Source: Steinernema hermaphroditum
Taxonomy: Eukaryota; Nematoda; Chromadorea; Rhabditida; Steinernematidae
Assembly (NCBI GenBank): GCA_030435675.1
Contig: CM059624.1
Location: forward strand, 6,286,769-6,350,768
Reading direction: 5' to 3'
Length of the DNA stretch: 64,000 nucleotides
Below are positions 35,511-46,077 of this stretch, one piece after another. Position 1 is the stretch's first letter; each line of letters starts with the position of its first letter. The notes under the pieces are model-generated. The model was not told the DNA's origin. It worked only from the letters and a program-made list of their open reading frames with translations, and ran no database searches. The position numbers were made by a program, and so were the translations under genes.

Positions 35511-38500
35511 CGATCGTGATACCACTCGCCAATCACTGTCCTGATCGGCTTTCGTCTTCTGATCCTTAAATGACAGAGGGATGATATGACTTGTATTCTA
35601 AATGATCACTTACAGGCTCACGAGCGCGATCCGAAACGGCAGAAGTTACACGAGCAGCAGGACGACGCGGTTGCGCTGCCGGAGCACTTCGCCAGTCGCC
35701 GTCCTGGTCAGCTTTCGTCTTCTGATCCTTGAAATGATAGCGGTATTATTTCAGCATTCTAAGTGATCACTTACGGGCTCTCGAGCGCGATCCGACACGG
35801 CAGAAGTTACACGAGCAGCAGGGCGACGAGGTTGAGATGACCGAGGTGCACTAACACGTCGCCAGTCACCGTCCTGGTCGGCTTTCGTTTCCTGATCCTT
35901 GAAATGATAGTGATATGACTTTAGTTGCATTGCAAATAATCACTTACGGCCTCTCGAGCGCGATCCGAAACGGTAGAAGTTACATGGGCAGCAGGGCGAC
36001 GAGGTTGAGATGACCGAGGTGCAATAACACGTCGCCAGTCACCGTCCTGGTCGGCTTTCGTCTCCTGATCCTTGAATCGATAGTGGTACGCCTTTATTTG
36101 CATTGCGCATGATTACTTACGGGTTCTCGAATGCGATCCGGAACAGCAGAAGTTACACGAGCAGCAGGCCGAGGTGCAATAACACGTCGCCAGTCACCGT
36201 CCTGGTCGGCTTTCGTCTCCTGATCCTTGAAATGATAGTGATATGACTTTAGTTGCATTGCAAATAATCACTTACGGCCTCTCGAGCGCGATCCGAAACG
36301 GTAGAAGTTACATGGGCAGCAGGGCGACGAGGTTGAGATGACCGAGGTGCAATAACACGTCGCCAGTCACCGTCTTGATCGGCTTTCGTCTCCTGAACCT
36401 TGGAATGATAGTGGTATGAGTTCACCTGCATTGTACATGATTACTTACGGGTTCTCGAATGCGATCTGGAACGGCAGCAGTTGCATGAGCAACGGGCCGA
36501 GGTGCCATAGCACGTCGCCAGTCACCGTCTTGATCGGCTTTCGTCTCCTGAATCTTGAAATGATAGTGTTATGAGTTCACTTGCATTGCAAATGATTACT
36601 TACGGGTTCTCGAATGCGATCTGGAACAGCAGAAGTTGCATGAGCAGCAGGGCGACGCGGTTCAGCGGGCCGAGCTGACATAGTACTTCGCCAGTCGCCG
36701 TCCTGATCGGCTTTTGTCTCCTGATCCTTGAAATGACAGTGATATGATCTTATGTGCATTTGGTGTGTATACTTACCGGCTCTCGAGGGCGATCCGAACG
36801 GCCATGCATTTGTTCTCGCCTGGCACGGTTCTGCTCCTCTTGCAGCTTTTGTTGCTGCAAGAGAGTCTCCTTTTCCCATTCCTCTCTACGCTTCTTCTTC
36901 CGCTCCTCGTGACGTTTGACCAAAATCTCTCTGCGCTTATCATCGACATACTCGCGCCACTTCTGCATCTTTTCAGCAAACGCGTCAGCCTGTTGTTGTT
37001 TCATGTTTTCAACGAACGTGACGATATCTTTACGAGCAAGTTGCAAAATTTCGTAATTTTTAACCTGATCGTGATAGTGGTCGCTAAAATGAGAGAAAGC
37101 GACTCGATCGTATCGACTGCCGAGTAACATACATTTCGCCTTTGACGCGTCGTTCCTCGTAAGCTTCAAAAATAACAGGAAGTTTTTCTGCTGTTTCTTC
37201 TGACATCGCCTTGCGGATCTTCATTTCTTCGAGGTGATACGCACGAATCTGATGATCGAACTTTTTCTCCTGTTGACAAAGTTTAGCTTGCAGCTCCTCA
37301 CGCTCAAATTCAAGGCGTCGTCGCTGTAAATACCACTTAAACTTCAACGCCTCAAATCTATATTAAGTACCTGCTCGTGCAAAACTGCCTCTGGATCCAT
37401 GTCTTTCAGCAAATCTTCACCTTTAGCTTTCACAATCGCTTGATACATCGGGTTCTGTTGCATCTTTTTGATCTTTTCCTGGCGAATCTTTTCCTCCAGT
37501 TCTCGCTGTATAATGTTCATAGACAGATAATTAACAACTTAACTATGTACAAACCTGTTCAGCCAAACGTCTTTGTTTTTCGGTAGCAATTGCTTCAGCC
37601 TCAAGGCGTTGCAATTCTTCCTTACGGCGTCGCTCTTCACGTTGAGCTGCTTCCTGTTGCAGTTTCAGTGCCTTCTCAGTTCGTTGAGCTTCAGTTGTCT
37701 CTTTATAAGTTTCAATCTTACGACGACGTGATAAAATACGTTCGTAGTCCTTATCCTTGTGCATGACATACACATTGGCATGACGCTTGAGCTTTTCTTC
37801 AGCCTCGTGTAGCAGGTTTTCCTTATCCAAAATGTTCGCCGTATCGCGCAACAGCACAAACAGACTTTCTAAGTGACAACGAATGGGTTCAATGGCTTGT
37901 GCGCCATCAATGATCGAGTTAATGGCACCAATGCCACAATAAGTACTTTGTGGAGATGAAAATCTCACACATGAGTCCCGGTGATCAATATGGACTTTCA
38001 CAAAGTGGTGTTTGGCAACGTCGACCAAAAACCGTTCCAGTTCAAGTGGAGTGAAAAACGGAATGATTTTTTGAACACGCTCAATAGACACCGAATCGTA
38101 AACACTTGAGAGCTGAAACCATGCATGACTAAGTCAGTAGTACACAAAACAGAGCAAACAGACCTGTTTCAAAATTTTAGTTGCGATAACGTGTCTTAAG
38201 GCCTCAAGGTATTGCGCATGTTCGGCACATTCAGCTTCGGTCAGTTTTTCCAACTGATCGCCAACCACCTTGGCCATACGGAGAGGTGCAAATTCACGCT
38301 CGAAATAGCCGTGCAGCATACGAGCAGGTGCTGAAGCGATGTCAGGGATTCCCAATCGGACGACTTCTTTCAGGATGGTAGCGCGAGTTGGAGCAACAGG
38401 CAAGTGAAGGAGGTTGGATAAAACCCTTAAATACGTAAAGCAAATAACAAGAAGTCTTATAGAGACAACAAAATACCTAACATTTGCAATGTGCTGCTCT

Positions 38501-39692
38501 TCCATATCTAGCTGATTTGCTAAATCAGATGGTGCATCTGAACCTTCCGGTATGCTGAGGGCAGCAAGAAGGACACGAGTGGCTTGAGCTTCAGCTTCGT
38601 CTCCGCCAAATGATTTTTTCATGTCTTTGTAAATAATGAACTTCTGCAAAAGAGCAGCCGCATGGAATAAACTGTTCCCACCCTTCGAGAAAATCAGAGC
38701 AAGCTAAATAAGAAAAAACTAATAAATGGGAACAATGACACTGTGAACACCTTGTCGTAGTAATTCGCATAGCTGGTCGGCTTCACCATGCGCTTATCAA
38801 TCTCCTTGCTCAGTTGCATCATGCCGTGCAAATCTTCCGCACTACGATAAGCTTCTTGCCATACCTGCATTTGTACGGCAGTATCTAGCTGGAATAACCT
38901 GGTCTCTTGCATAAGAGACAAAGACTCCGTACTGGTAAGCTTCACGCTACAAGAAAGACCTATTTGTTATATCCTAGACAACACCAGACTTACACATGCC
39001 CAAGATGCTGACTTTTCTGTATCTGGTTCAAGTGAAGGCGGAGTATATCACACAACTTTCGAAACTCAGCACGACGCTTGTAACGAATGCAGAACTTAAA
39101 CGACTGCCGAACAATGCTGTGATAGAGACATTCCACCATCGCATTATTGCGCAACAAGTTTAGACAGTTTCTGTATGAATCCCAGAGAAATCGAAGCCAG
39201 GGACTCAAAACAGCACGATCCATACGGTCTTGAGTCGTGGCACCAGAAACTACAGAAAGCAAGAGGTTCTCGGGAGCATCAGCTTGATCCAGGTCATCGA
39301 TTTCCTCCACTTTCTCAATAGAAGCTTGCTGTGCATCTTCAATCTTCTTTTCAGCAAGGTCCAGGAAGTGAGTCAAGACAGTTTGTAGAGACTCGACAGC
39401 GCCTTGTTGTGTCAATGATTTGTATTGGAACAATGCGTCCTTGGCAAAAGCCGAATTACGCAGGTTGACACAAAGCTCAAGGTGTTTCATCATGATTTCT
39501 TCATGTGTGACTGTCCAGACTTTGTGACGACGATCCTAAAATGCTTATATGAATGGTGGCGCACAAGCTCGCTTTAACCTTGATCATATCGTGCAGGGAC
39601 TCAAGAGCATCGCGCTCTTTTCCAACGGCCAGGAAATCATTTGCACGGTGCAAAGCAGTCTCCGGCTTCCGAAGAAACTTAGACGAGCGCAT
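35508..39692 (-). CDS. eif3a: Translation initiation factor eIF3 subunit a (complete copy)
   Basis: Seventeen exons join in phase to about 1135-1175 residues: 39579-39692, 38994-39535, 38751-38946, 38477-38703, 38164-38425, 37555-38112, 37371-37505, 37133-37323, 36777-37083, then tail exons 36604-36726, 36449-36553, 36276-36398, 36121-36225, 35948-36070, 35775-35897, 35614-35727 and 35508-35564. Start [20 protein letters not shown] parallels human MPAYFQRPENALKRANEF. The first ~550 residues (helical repeats and PCI) contain [11 protein letters not shown] and [13 protein letters not shown] long charged coiled coil follows, with the conserved [18 protein letters not shown] stretch. The tail is a series of near-identical exons ending SDWRVVSRS*. 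eIF3a is the scaffold of eIF3 on the 40S ribosome. This copy has its own 5' flank and should be the working one. Confidence 0.93.
35614..36726 (-). repeat. Amplified tail exons of eIF3a (copy 2)
   Basis: Seven phase-0 exons of 105-123 bases with 47-50 base introns, same as at 16824-17936. Human eIF3a has a DDDRGPRR-type 10-residue repeat at the same place in the protein; here the repeat unit is a whole exon of about 41 residues centred on DQDGDWRR. Confidence 0.88.
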
Positions 39693-40050
39693 CCCCCTGA
39701 AGATAAGGAACAAGAAGTGAGTGGAACCAATACACAAAATGCACGCTCGCAAATGCGCGCGCACTGTCAACAAAGGAACAACTCTACACAACAACAGGAA
39801 AATATGGAGGAACCGAGCGCACAAGAAGACCTACCGACCGCTGCACCCCAAAGCCGAACCGACTTCTGACAGGCTGCGGAAGCTGCGGCCTGTCTGCAAA
39901 TTCGAGAAAAACAGACACGCACTTTGTAGACATTTGGCCCAAGCGACGGAAAGACACGACCACACAGACGCAGTAAAGGCGATCGTTGTGGGAGCCATAT
40001 ATATGACCAAATAAATTACAACGACTACGGTAGTTAAATTAACGGTGGAT
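39693..40050. promoter_or_regulatory. 5' region of eIF3a
   Basis: No other gene is seen. On the minus strand, CTTATCTTCAG lies 4 bases before the eIF3a ATG, so a 5' UTR intron or spliced-leader acceptor is likely. A TATATA-like stretch near 39998 is of unknown use. Confidence 0.4.
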
Positions 40051-40059
40051 GTTTCAATC

Positions 40060-40191
40060 GGTGTGCCGTCAGGAGAGCCAAAAAAAAGAGAGCCAAAAAA
40101 AGAGCGCCAAATTAAAAGAGAGCCAAAAAAAGAGCGCCAAATCAAAAGAGAGCCAAAAAAAGAGCGCCAAATCAAAAGAGAGCCAAAAGCT
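40060..40191. repeat. Left terminal inverted repeat of the MULE
   Basis: After the outer ~20 bases, it consists of repeats of about 30 bases alternating AGAGAGCCAAAAAAA and GAGCGCCAAATTAAA. At least three units are present. Confidence 0.8.
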
Positions 40192-40228
40192 TTATGGCAG
40201 TGAAATGAAGAAGTGAAATGAAGAACGC

Positions 40229-41110
40229 TCAAAGCATAGAGAACAAAGACTCTGCGTCATCATCAGAATCGGAGCTGCTGATATCATTGGACTCCGGTTC
40301 AACGTCAACCTCCTCATCGCAGTCGTAATCTTCAACGGGGTCGACGTTAGAAGATGAGAGAGATTGGCTGTGAAGAGCCAGCTTGCGGAGATACTCCACA
40401 TGGGCTTGGCCAGGTGCCCAACGGCTCACAATGTCCATGAAGGCAGTATTGTGCTCTCGATAGCGGTAACGTTGGGGACGCTGGCGAACTCCTCTCAGAG
40501 GAGTAACTTCGTACTCTCTCATAGCTTGCATGGTAAAATTGTGCTCAGCGACAATCCTGAGTAAATGTTGAAGTAGTAACAAAGCTTAGGCTTGTTTACC
40601 TGGTGAGCAGCAATGTCAGTTGTGGCTTGCCTGAGAAGTGGCGCCGGACTGTGGAGTGCCACGCCTCCAAAGCATTATTGGTCCGTGAGTGCCCGCTTAA
40701 AGCTCTCTCGTATAGGTTCCATAGTGGCGGCGGATAGTTGATGCCGCGAGGTCTCTGAGGAACCAATTCTCTTCTGATGATGTCTAGAAGCAAAATGCAA
40801 AGTAAAGTGTGCATTTCGGACGACCTTAGGTGTAACCTGTAAAGATCTTTTGTCTTCTTATTCGTGATGCAGAACACCACAGGCACTGACGATTTTTCCA
40901 CATAAGCATGAATAGTGACCAGCTGGTAAAGATGTGAAGGAACGATCCCGAATGTTCCATCGAAGGCGATGTGGCCACCGTAGTTTTCCATTATTCTCCG
41001 ACCGGATTTGCTCATGAAGATGACAGCTCGGAGATCTCCTTCGTTGATGTCCGCAATCAGAAACCGTTCCAAAGCAACCGTTTTATCCTTTGCAAACTCT
41101 AGGCTACACT
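40229..41110 (-). CDS. MULE transposase remnant, catalytic middle missing
   Basis: Exons about 41110-40600 and 40556-40229 join through a 43-base intron. The upstream exon reads HIAFDGTFGIVPSHLYQLVT and VPVVFCITNKKTKDLY, the start of the MULE domain with the first catalytic Asp (FDGTF). It then passes almost directly to PPPLWNLYERALSG and RTNNALEAWH, which normally follow the catalytic domain by more than 100 residues. The second Asp, the CxFH region and the catalytic Glu are therefore absent. The frame is open into the right terminal repeat with no ATG before 41013-41015. The C-terminus is acidic (DEEVDVEPESND). It should be inactive as a transposase; capture as a host DNA-binding protein is possible but unsupported. 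Confidence 0.72.
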
Positions 41111-41111
41111 T

Positions 41112-41352
41112 ACCCTTTTTTTTTTGTTTTTTTGGCGCTGTTTTTTTTTGGCGCTCGTGGAGGTTTTGGCTCTCTTTTAATTTGGCGCTCTTTATTTGGC
41201 TCTCTTTTAATTTGGCGCTCTTTATTTGGCTCTCTTTTAATTTGGCGCTCTTTATTTGGCTCTCTTTTGATTTGGCGCTCTTTTTTTGGCTCTCTTTTAA
41301 TTTGGCGCTCTTTTTTTGGCTCTCTTTTTTTTGGCTCTCCTGACTGGAAATC
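41112..41352. repeat. Right terminal inverted repeat of the MULE
   Basis: Inverted form of the left repeat, with more units (about six of GGCGCTCTTTATTTGGCTCT and variants). It is about twice as long as the left arm and abuts the transposase ORF. Confidence 0.8.
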
Positions 41353-41429
41353 GTTTCAATCCACTTTCTGCAATCATTTTCTTTTTTCGTTTCTTTGGTA
41401 GCTGTGTCTTGGTAAGCACCATCGAATTA

Positions 41430-41790
41430 ATCCCTGTTTACGTGTTAAGGACGACACCGCGATAGCGTGTTTTTTTCCTGCCGTGGATTTTGTGTATTTT
41501 CGCCAGATTTTTGCTTAATTTCTTCATGAACCGCTTCTATTTCTCTTTGGCGGACAAGAGTATTAGCGTTTGAGATTGTCTCCTGTGATGAGGAGCAAAC
41601 TGAATGAGGAACTCTGCAGGGCGTGGTCCCGTTCGATCGGACGACCACCCGGCACTTCGGAAGTCGGCATCTGCTGACGCAGCATGTTTGCTCTCGGCTC
41701 CAAACTTCACAAGGCGTGGTCAGAGTGTCACTGCCGGAGCCTATAAAACCACGGACTCCCGGACCCCTTCAGTCCTGCAGCTCGCCCATC
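41430..41790 (+). promoter_or_regulatory. 5' flank of YG-peptide gene C, shared with gene A
   Basis: The sequence matches the region upstream of gene A (minus strand, about 15010-15250), including GCGTGGTCCCGTTCGAT and CACTTCGGAAGTCGGCATCT. TATAAAA is near 41744, about 47 bases before the ATG. The duplicated block therefore carried the promoter. Confidence 0.6.
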
Positions 41791-42143
41791 ATGAACAAGT
41801 CCCAGATGTAACCGTGCTCTCTGCTTCGAATTCTATTTTACTCCTTTCAGCGCATTTCTGGCCATCACGGCCCTCCTCGCTCTCTCGTTCACCCCCACCG
41901 ACGCTCAGTGGTACTACAGCTACTACGTGAGTCATTCTTCGAACTCCCCCACAGACGTCGTTACAGTACCCCACCTATTCGTACGGCTACGGTAACTACT
42001 ACTATCCGTCCTACAACTGGGGCTACAACAGCTACTACTATCCCAGCTACGGCTACTACTATGGAAAGCGGAGCGCCGACTTCGCCAACACCCCCCGGCT
42101 CCAGCAGCAAGCACCCCTCACCCCACAGAACCCTCAGCAGTGA
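41791..42143 (+). CDS. YG-rich secreted peptide precursor C
   Basis: Exons 41791-41807 (17 bases), 41851-41926 and 41967-42143 give 89 residues, nearly identical to precursor A (FANTPRL for FADTPRL and a Leu for a Pro in the tail). It has the same signal peptide and the same YGYYYGKR processing site predicting an amidated C-terminus. Exon sizes are the same as in A. AATAAA follows at about 42189. It lies outside the large duplication, so it arose by a separate event. Confidence 0.78.
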
Positions 42144-42580
42144 AATCTGTCATTCGGGAGTGCCATTTCTGTAAACGTCTTTTTTGTTAATAAAACAACA
42201 TTTAACAAAGAACATCCGAGAAGGTCAACAGATCAGATGGGTGAAAAGAGAAGAACTTCTGTTCTTGTCTGCTTGTTCACAAAACAGTGGACTTTGCGCA
42301 AATAAGAGAGGAACGTCAATGAAGCAGTCGTAGTTCGTGCGAAGTAAACAAACAAGGCTAAAACACATGAAGCCGATATGAAAAATATTTCAGGATCGCG
42401 TTTGACATTAGAGAAGTGTATGACAGCACAGCGGAGATACAACACTCCTAAACATGCCGCTCTCTGCGTTAGGCTCATTTCATCTCGATTCTTCTAGATG
42501 TTAGAGGCCAGCCTTCCAGTAGAAGACGACCGCTTCTAAAGCGCAGACAACTGCAGAACGTAGTCGATACCTCGAACGTA
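42144..42580. other. Intergenic
   Basis: Bases 42144-42280 match the 3' flank of the broken YG-peptide copy up to TTGTTCAC. The rest shows nothing I can support. Confidence 0.4.
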
Positions 42581-43082
42581 ATGAGCGAAGACGCCGAAGC
42601 CATTTCAGATTTTAAGGACGCCGCGAGTCGGTATGTTCGGGAACTCGGCGTTCGGCTTCGCGGCCTCGACGTTGGCGACTGCAAGCGTGATCAGTGTTCT
42701 CTCGGTTCTTTCTGCCGTCGGATGCATGAGGATCGGTAGGAAACTTGGATGCCAACAGAATAAAGAGGCAGGTGCACTCCTCGCATCTCTCTTTGATTCG
42801 TCGTTCCAGGTGGCGGAAACCCAGAAGTTCGCGGCGGAGGACGTCGTTTTCGGTTCGTTAGTGAACAACGAGTCGCTGCGTCTCGTGAAGACAGAAGTCG
42901 CGTTCCCGGACATGGAGCGGAAGCTGAAGAAGAAGAAAAAGAAGAAGGAGTCGGCGTCGGGTGACAAGCCGGAAAACGAGCCGGCAGAGGAAAATCTCAA
43001 GAAGATAGAAGGTGGAAAGAAGTCAGTGCATGACGAGCAGTCGAAGTCCGACGAGAAATCCGCGTACAAAACACCGAAGTAG
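42581..43082 (+). CDS. Uncertain gene with Lys-rich C-terminus
   Basis: The frame ending at 43080-43082 looks coding from about 42810: VAETQKFAAEDVVFGS, then a basic run (KLKKKKKKKESASGDKPEN) and an acidic tail. The 5' end is unclear. An ATG at 42633 opens the same frame with a hydrophobic start (MFGNSAFGFAAS). An ATG at 42581 opens another frame with CKRDQCSLGSFCRRMH, a C-x4-C-x5-C-x3-H pattern like a CCCH finger. An intron 42631-42694 would join the 42581 start to the Lys-rich frame but remove the cysteines. I do not recognise the product. Confidence 0.4.
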
Positions 43083-43503
43083 GCGGCTGGGAACATGGTT
43101 GAAGGTGTTTTTGTGCTTTGTTTGAAACTAATACAATTTGCATGGAATAATTTCATGAGTTTTCTGAGCTTGCAAAAGAGTTGTCTTCGGCACGTTTCAG
43201 GCTTTTTAAGAAAAGATGTTTCCGGTGTTTGCACGGTGCCGTTCTCTGTTTTTGAACGGATTAGCCTCGCGGTCTCTCGAGAGTGACGAAGCGTGGAACG
43301 TCGCATTCCAGGGCGCGACTTCTAGAAGACACCCGAAATAAACGCCTAGGATGCGAGCAAACAGCTAGCGGAGTATTTTGTTTGCGGCAGAGTTCACTTC
43401 GGTTCCGGAGTGCAAAGTAGTCGAAGAATGTTTGCTCAGTTTTCTGTGACTACATCGTTCATCGCTTCCGGAGACCACAGTCCTAATGCCTTAGAACAGC
43501 GCC
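43083..43503. other. Intergenic, nothing supported
   Basis: No gene is seen. An AATAAA at about 43337 could end the preceding gene. Confidence 0.35.
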
Positions 43504-43865
43504 ATGAAGACTGTGCAGTTGTAAGAGCAGTCTATTAGAACTGTTAACGTGACTTATTCAGGATGCTGCTTATGTTTATCGCACTGGCGGCGCTCTGCTT
43601 TGCTCCATCTGACGCGCAGAGGGACTACTCCTACGTGGCTGCAAAACTAACTTCCGTTCAACGCCACTACGGCCGTGACGCCTACCCTACACATCTGTAC
43701 GGAAACAGGCGAAGTGGCGATCGTTTTGACGCCCCCTCCTCGGCTCAAGAACAGTACGCGGTCTTCCATCCCCGCTACCCATTATCCCAACCTCAGTTCC
43801 CAATAACAACCGAAACCTCACCGATGAAATCTGAACAGAGTGGTTACGATTTATTAACCAAGTAA
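43504..43865 (+). CDS. Divergent YG-peptide family precursor
   Basis: Exons 43504-43520 (17 bases) and 43562-43865 give 106 residues. The 17-base first exon and phase, a signal peptide ending CFAPSDAQ (compare LSFTPTDAQ) and YGNRRSGDRFDAP (compare YYGKRSADFADTP) show common descent with the YG-rich precursors. The Gly-Tyr repeats are mostly gone and the processing site is NRR without the Gly amide donor, so the product should not be amidated. AATAAA follows at about 43891. Confidence 0.65.
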
Positions 43866-43917
43866 CGTGATTATACAATGAACTCATAAAATAAATAAAA
43901 TACATCCCACCGAGTTC

Positions 43918-45500
43918 TTACAACTTGTAGAGAGTTCTAGGCCCGTATACAAGAACGTAGGCACAATGCCAGTCACCACCGCCCGACAGCTTGAGCACTT
44001 CTTCACCGGTTACGAAGCTGATCTCGTCGTCATCACATTTGGCCCACTTCTCCTCGTCCATCCTGACCCAGGCGACGTAGTGACCGCTGTTGCTTGACCG
44101 GCCTTTGTGCGTAATGACCGCCTAAACGAGAGAGTGTAACATAAGGAGCTGCAATGCTTAAACCAACCTTAAGTTCGTAGAATCCGCTGTTATTTGAGCC
44201 TTCGTCGTCGGAGAAACTGGACGGAATAATCTCACGCTCCTTACTCTCATCAGTTTCCATCGCTTCAGCTGCTCCGGAGTCAGCGTTGAGCTTCGACAAA
44301 CGAAGCTGCTCGACCTTCTTATCTTCGAACTCTTTGAACTGTTCTCGCATTGGGAGTAGCTTGGTCTGCAGCTCGGGGCTGCACATGTCAAAGACATCCA
44401 AAACCATAGGGAACTTGACATCCTTCAAAATCTTTGCACATATCTGAAGAGCACATAATTAGATACTACCATATGTAGACCATCTCTACCTGGTCTTTCT
44501 CCTTGTAGAAGAATCGAACCATCTGAACGCTCAAATAGGCTGGCAACCGCGAGATCATCGATTTCTTCTCGTACTTTGCGTTTCGCTGCAACACGGGGCT
44601 TTCTTTCTCTAGCTCTTCGGTCATTTTGTTTTTGATTCCCAACTGCAGATACTTAACTTCTTGGCTCAAGTAGCAGCTCAGCTGCACGAATCGCTCTTCG
44701 CTTGTTTGTACTGGCTCGTTCTCGGCCTCGATACATTTTAGCGTGTGCGTCATGCGACCTTCGAGATACTGCGTGATCTTCTTGCATGCTTCAGGAGCAG
44801 AGCGGGAAAGCTGGGTCAACAACAAGCGGAGGAGTTCAGAAAAGCACTCGTTGGCGTCTTGCTGCATCATGTGCCCTTGATTGTCTCGAGCGTTGAATTG
44901 AGGGAAAGTCGTATGGAGCGCTTGCAAGGCAATGAAGGGGATAACGCTTGCAGATCCATCCTCTTCACGCTTTGCAGCGATCATGTTGCTGAACAGACCC
45001 TTGATGGCGGAAGTCATCTGGTGATAGCGTTCAGCATCATGAGATTGCGCCGAACCCTGGTAGTCCTTGATAGCATCCATAAGTTCTGGAATAACCTAAA
45101 CGGTAAACCGGGTAATGCTCAAGTTCATTGGTGTCGAAGAGCTTACCCGGAAGGACTGCAACGTGGCATTCATGTAGCACGTGTTTCCGAGGTTCTTCAA
45201 ACCGGCAGGCAGCATCACCACCTTCTTTCCGCCTTCGTTGCCATGATCGGACGCAGATGGTACGATCGCCTGTGGAACGGCTTCCACGCTTCCAAGCATC
45301 ATGACCATGCTGCCTGCGGGCAGTTTGAGTCCGTTCCACGATTCGTCGCCGATGGTACGCCCTTTCGCGAGCACCTTCTGGCGCTCGGGAGGAACTCCGG
45401 TCAACGCGTACAACTGGGCCTTGAAGAGCTGCGGCGAGTCGTCGAAGTCAGCGACTACGTCGTACTTCTGGCCAGCCCACTTGACGACAACGTTCGTCAT
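43918..45500 (-). CDS. usp14: Ubiquitin carboxyl-terminal hydrolase 14 (USP14)
   Basis: Exons 45147-45500, 44490-45095, 44168-44443 and 43918-44121 join in phase to 479 residues; human USP14 has 494. Residues 1-75 form the ubiquitin-like domain that docks on the proteasome (MTNVVVKWAGQKYDV). The Cys box GLKNLGNTCYMNATLQ places the nucleophile at Cys108. QQDANECFSELL follows, and the His box is SSNSGHYVAW near His426, then LSGGGDWHCAYVLVYG. The enzyme trims ubiquitin chains on proteasome substrates. The ATG follows CCTTTGCAGAAA, another splice-acceptor-like 5' context. Confidence 0.95.
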
Positions 45501-46077
45501 TTTCTGCAAAGGAACATTAATTAATTCAGACAAGCAGAATCGAAATCGGGGAATCAAGCGAGCGCGAGAGCAGCCGAAGAAGACAGCCATCGGAAACGGA
45601 TTTCGAAAATGCTGACAAAAGGAGCGCGAGAGACAGAGACGAGTCAGACACAGACGGGAAAGGGCGATCGTGGCAAGAGCCACCGCAGCAAGTCTCCTAG
45701 CAGACAGCTGCGATCCGGCAGACACTTTGGAAACTGCGGCGGAGAAATGTCTTAGTCTTTGGTCTAGACAGTCTCTAGTCTACTGACCGTGGTGGGACAG
45801 TATGCTGCTTCCCTACTGGAAACGCGCTTTGTGTCTATCTTCGAGTTCGAAAGGAGGCGTTCAAGGACACATTTTTGAGATGAACGGAAGTCATAAAATG
45901 AAGAGGTTGAAAGGACGCCCGAAGGTACATGTGACACTGGCATGTGGCCCTGAGGACAAATAGTGCACTTCCAATCATTGTGACAACTGTTATCGAAGGG
46001 TAAAGAACATCAACTGTATACAAATCGATTTGAGAACAATGTCAATACTGTGATTACTGTAGATTCACTTTCCCCGT
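45501..46077. other. Intergenic, nothing supported
   Basis: This is the 5' region of USP14 and the 3' region of the first Cys-rich peptide gene. No further gene is recognised. Confidence 0.35.

Larger units (their letters stand above)
20882..39674. repeat. Tandem direct duplication, copy 2
   Basis: Second unit, starting at the PHF14/eIF3a join and ending in eIF3a exon 1 at 39674, where sequence continues into the intact eIF3a start. AAG is shared by both ends and the junction (2091-2093, 20882-20884, 39672-39674), a 3-base microhomology as expected for non-homologous joining or template switching. Confidence 0.97.
40051..41361. mobile_element. Mutator-like (MULE) DNA transposon with 9-base target duplication
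   Basis: GTTTCAATC occurs directly repeated at 40051-40059 and 41353-41361 and flanks a 1293-base element. The ends are inverted: both read inward to GTCAGGAGAGCCAAAAAAAAGAG, with about 16 of the outermost 20 bases matching. A 9-base target duplication is typical of Mutator elements, and the minus-strand ORF inside carries a MULE transposase motif. Termini, duplication and ORF agree, so I am confident it is a MULE-class insertion. Confidence 0.85.

Noticed and set aside
40229..41110. Considered as a host gene rather than a transposon
   Set aside because: The 9-base direct repeat and inverted termini around it fit a MULE insertion better.
42605..43306. Long minus-strand open frame (233 residues) opposite the Lys-rich gene
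   Set aside because: Its Phe and Ser runs are the antisense of the Lys/Glu codons of the plus-strand frame; no family similarity.
44745..45524. 259-residue plus-strand open frame
   Set aside because: It lies antisense to well-supported USP14 exons.
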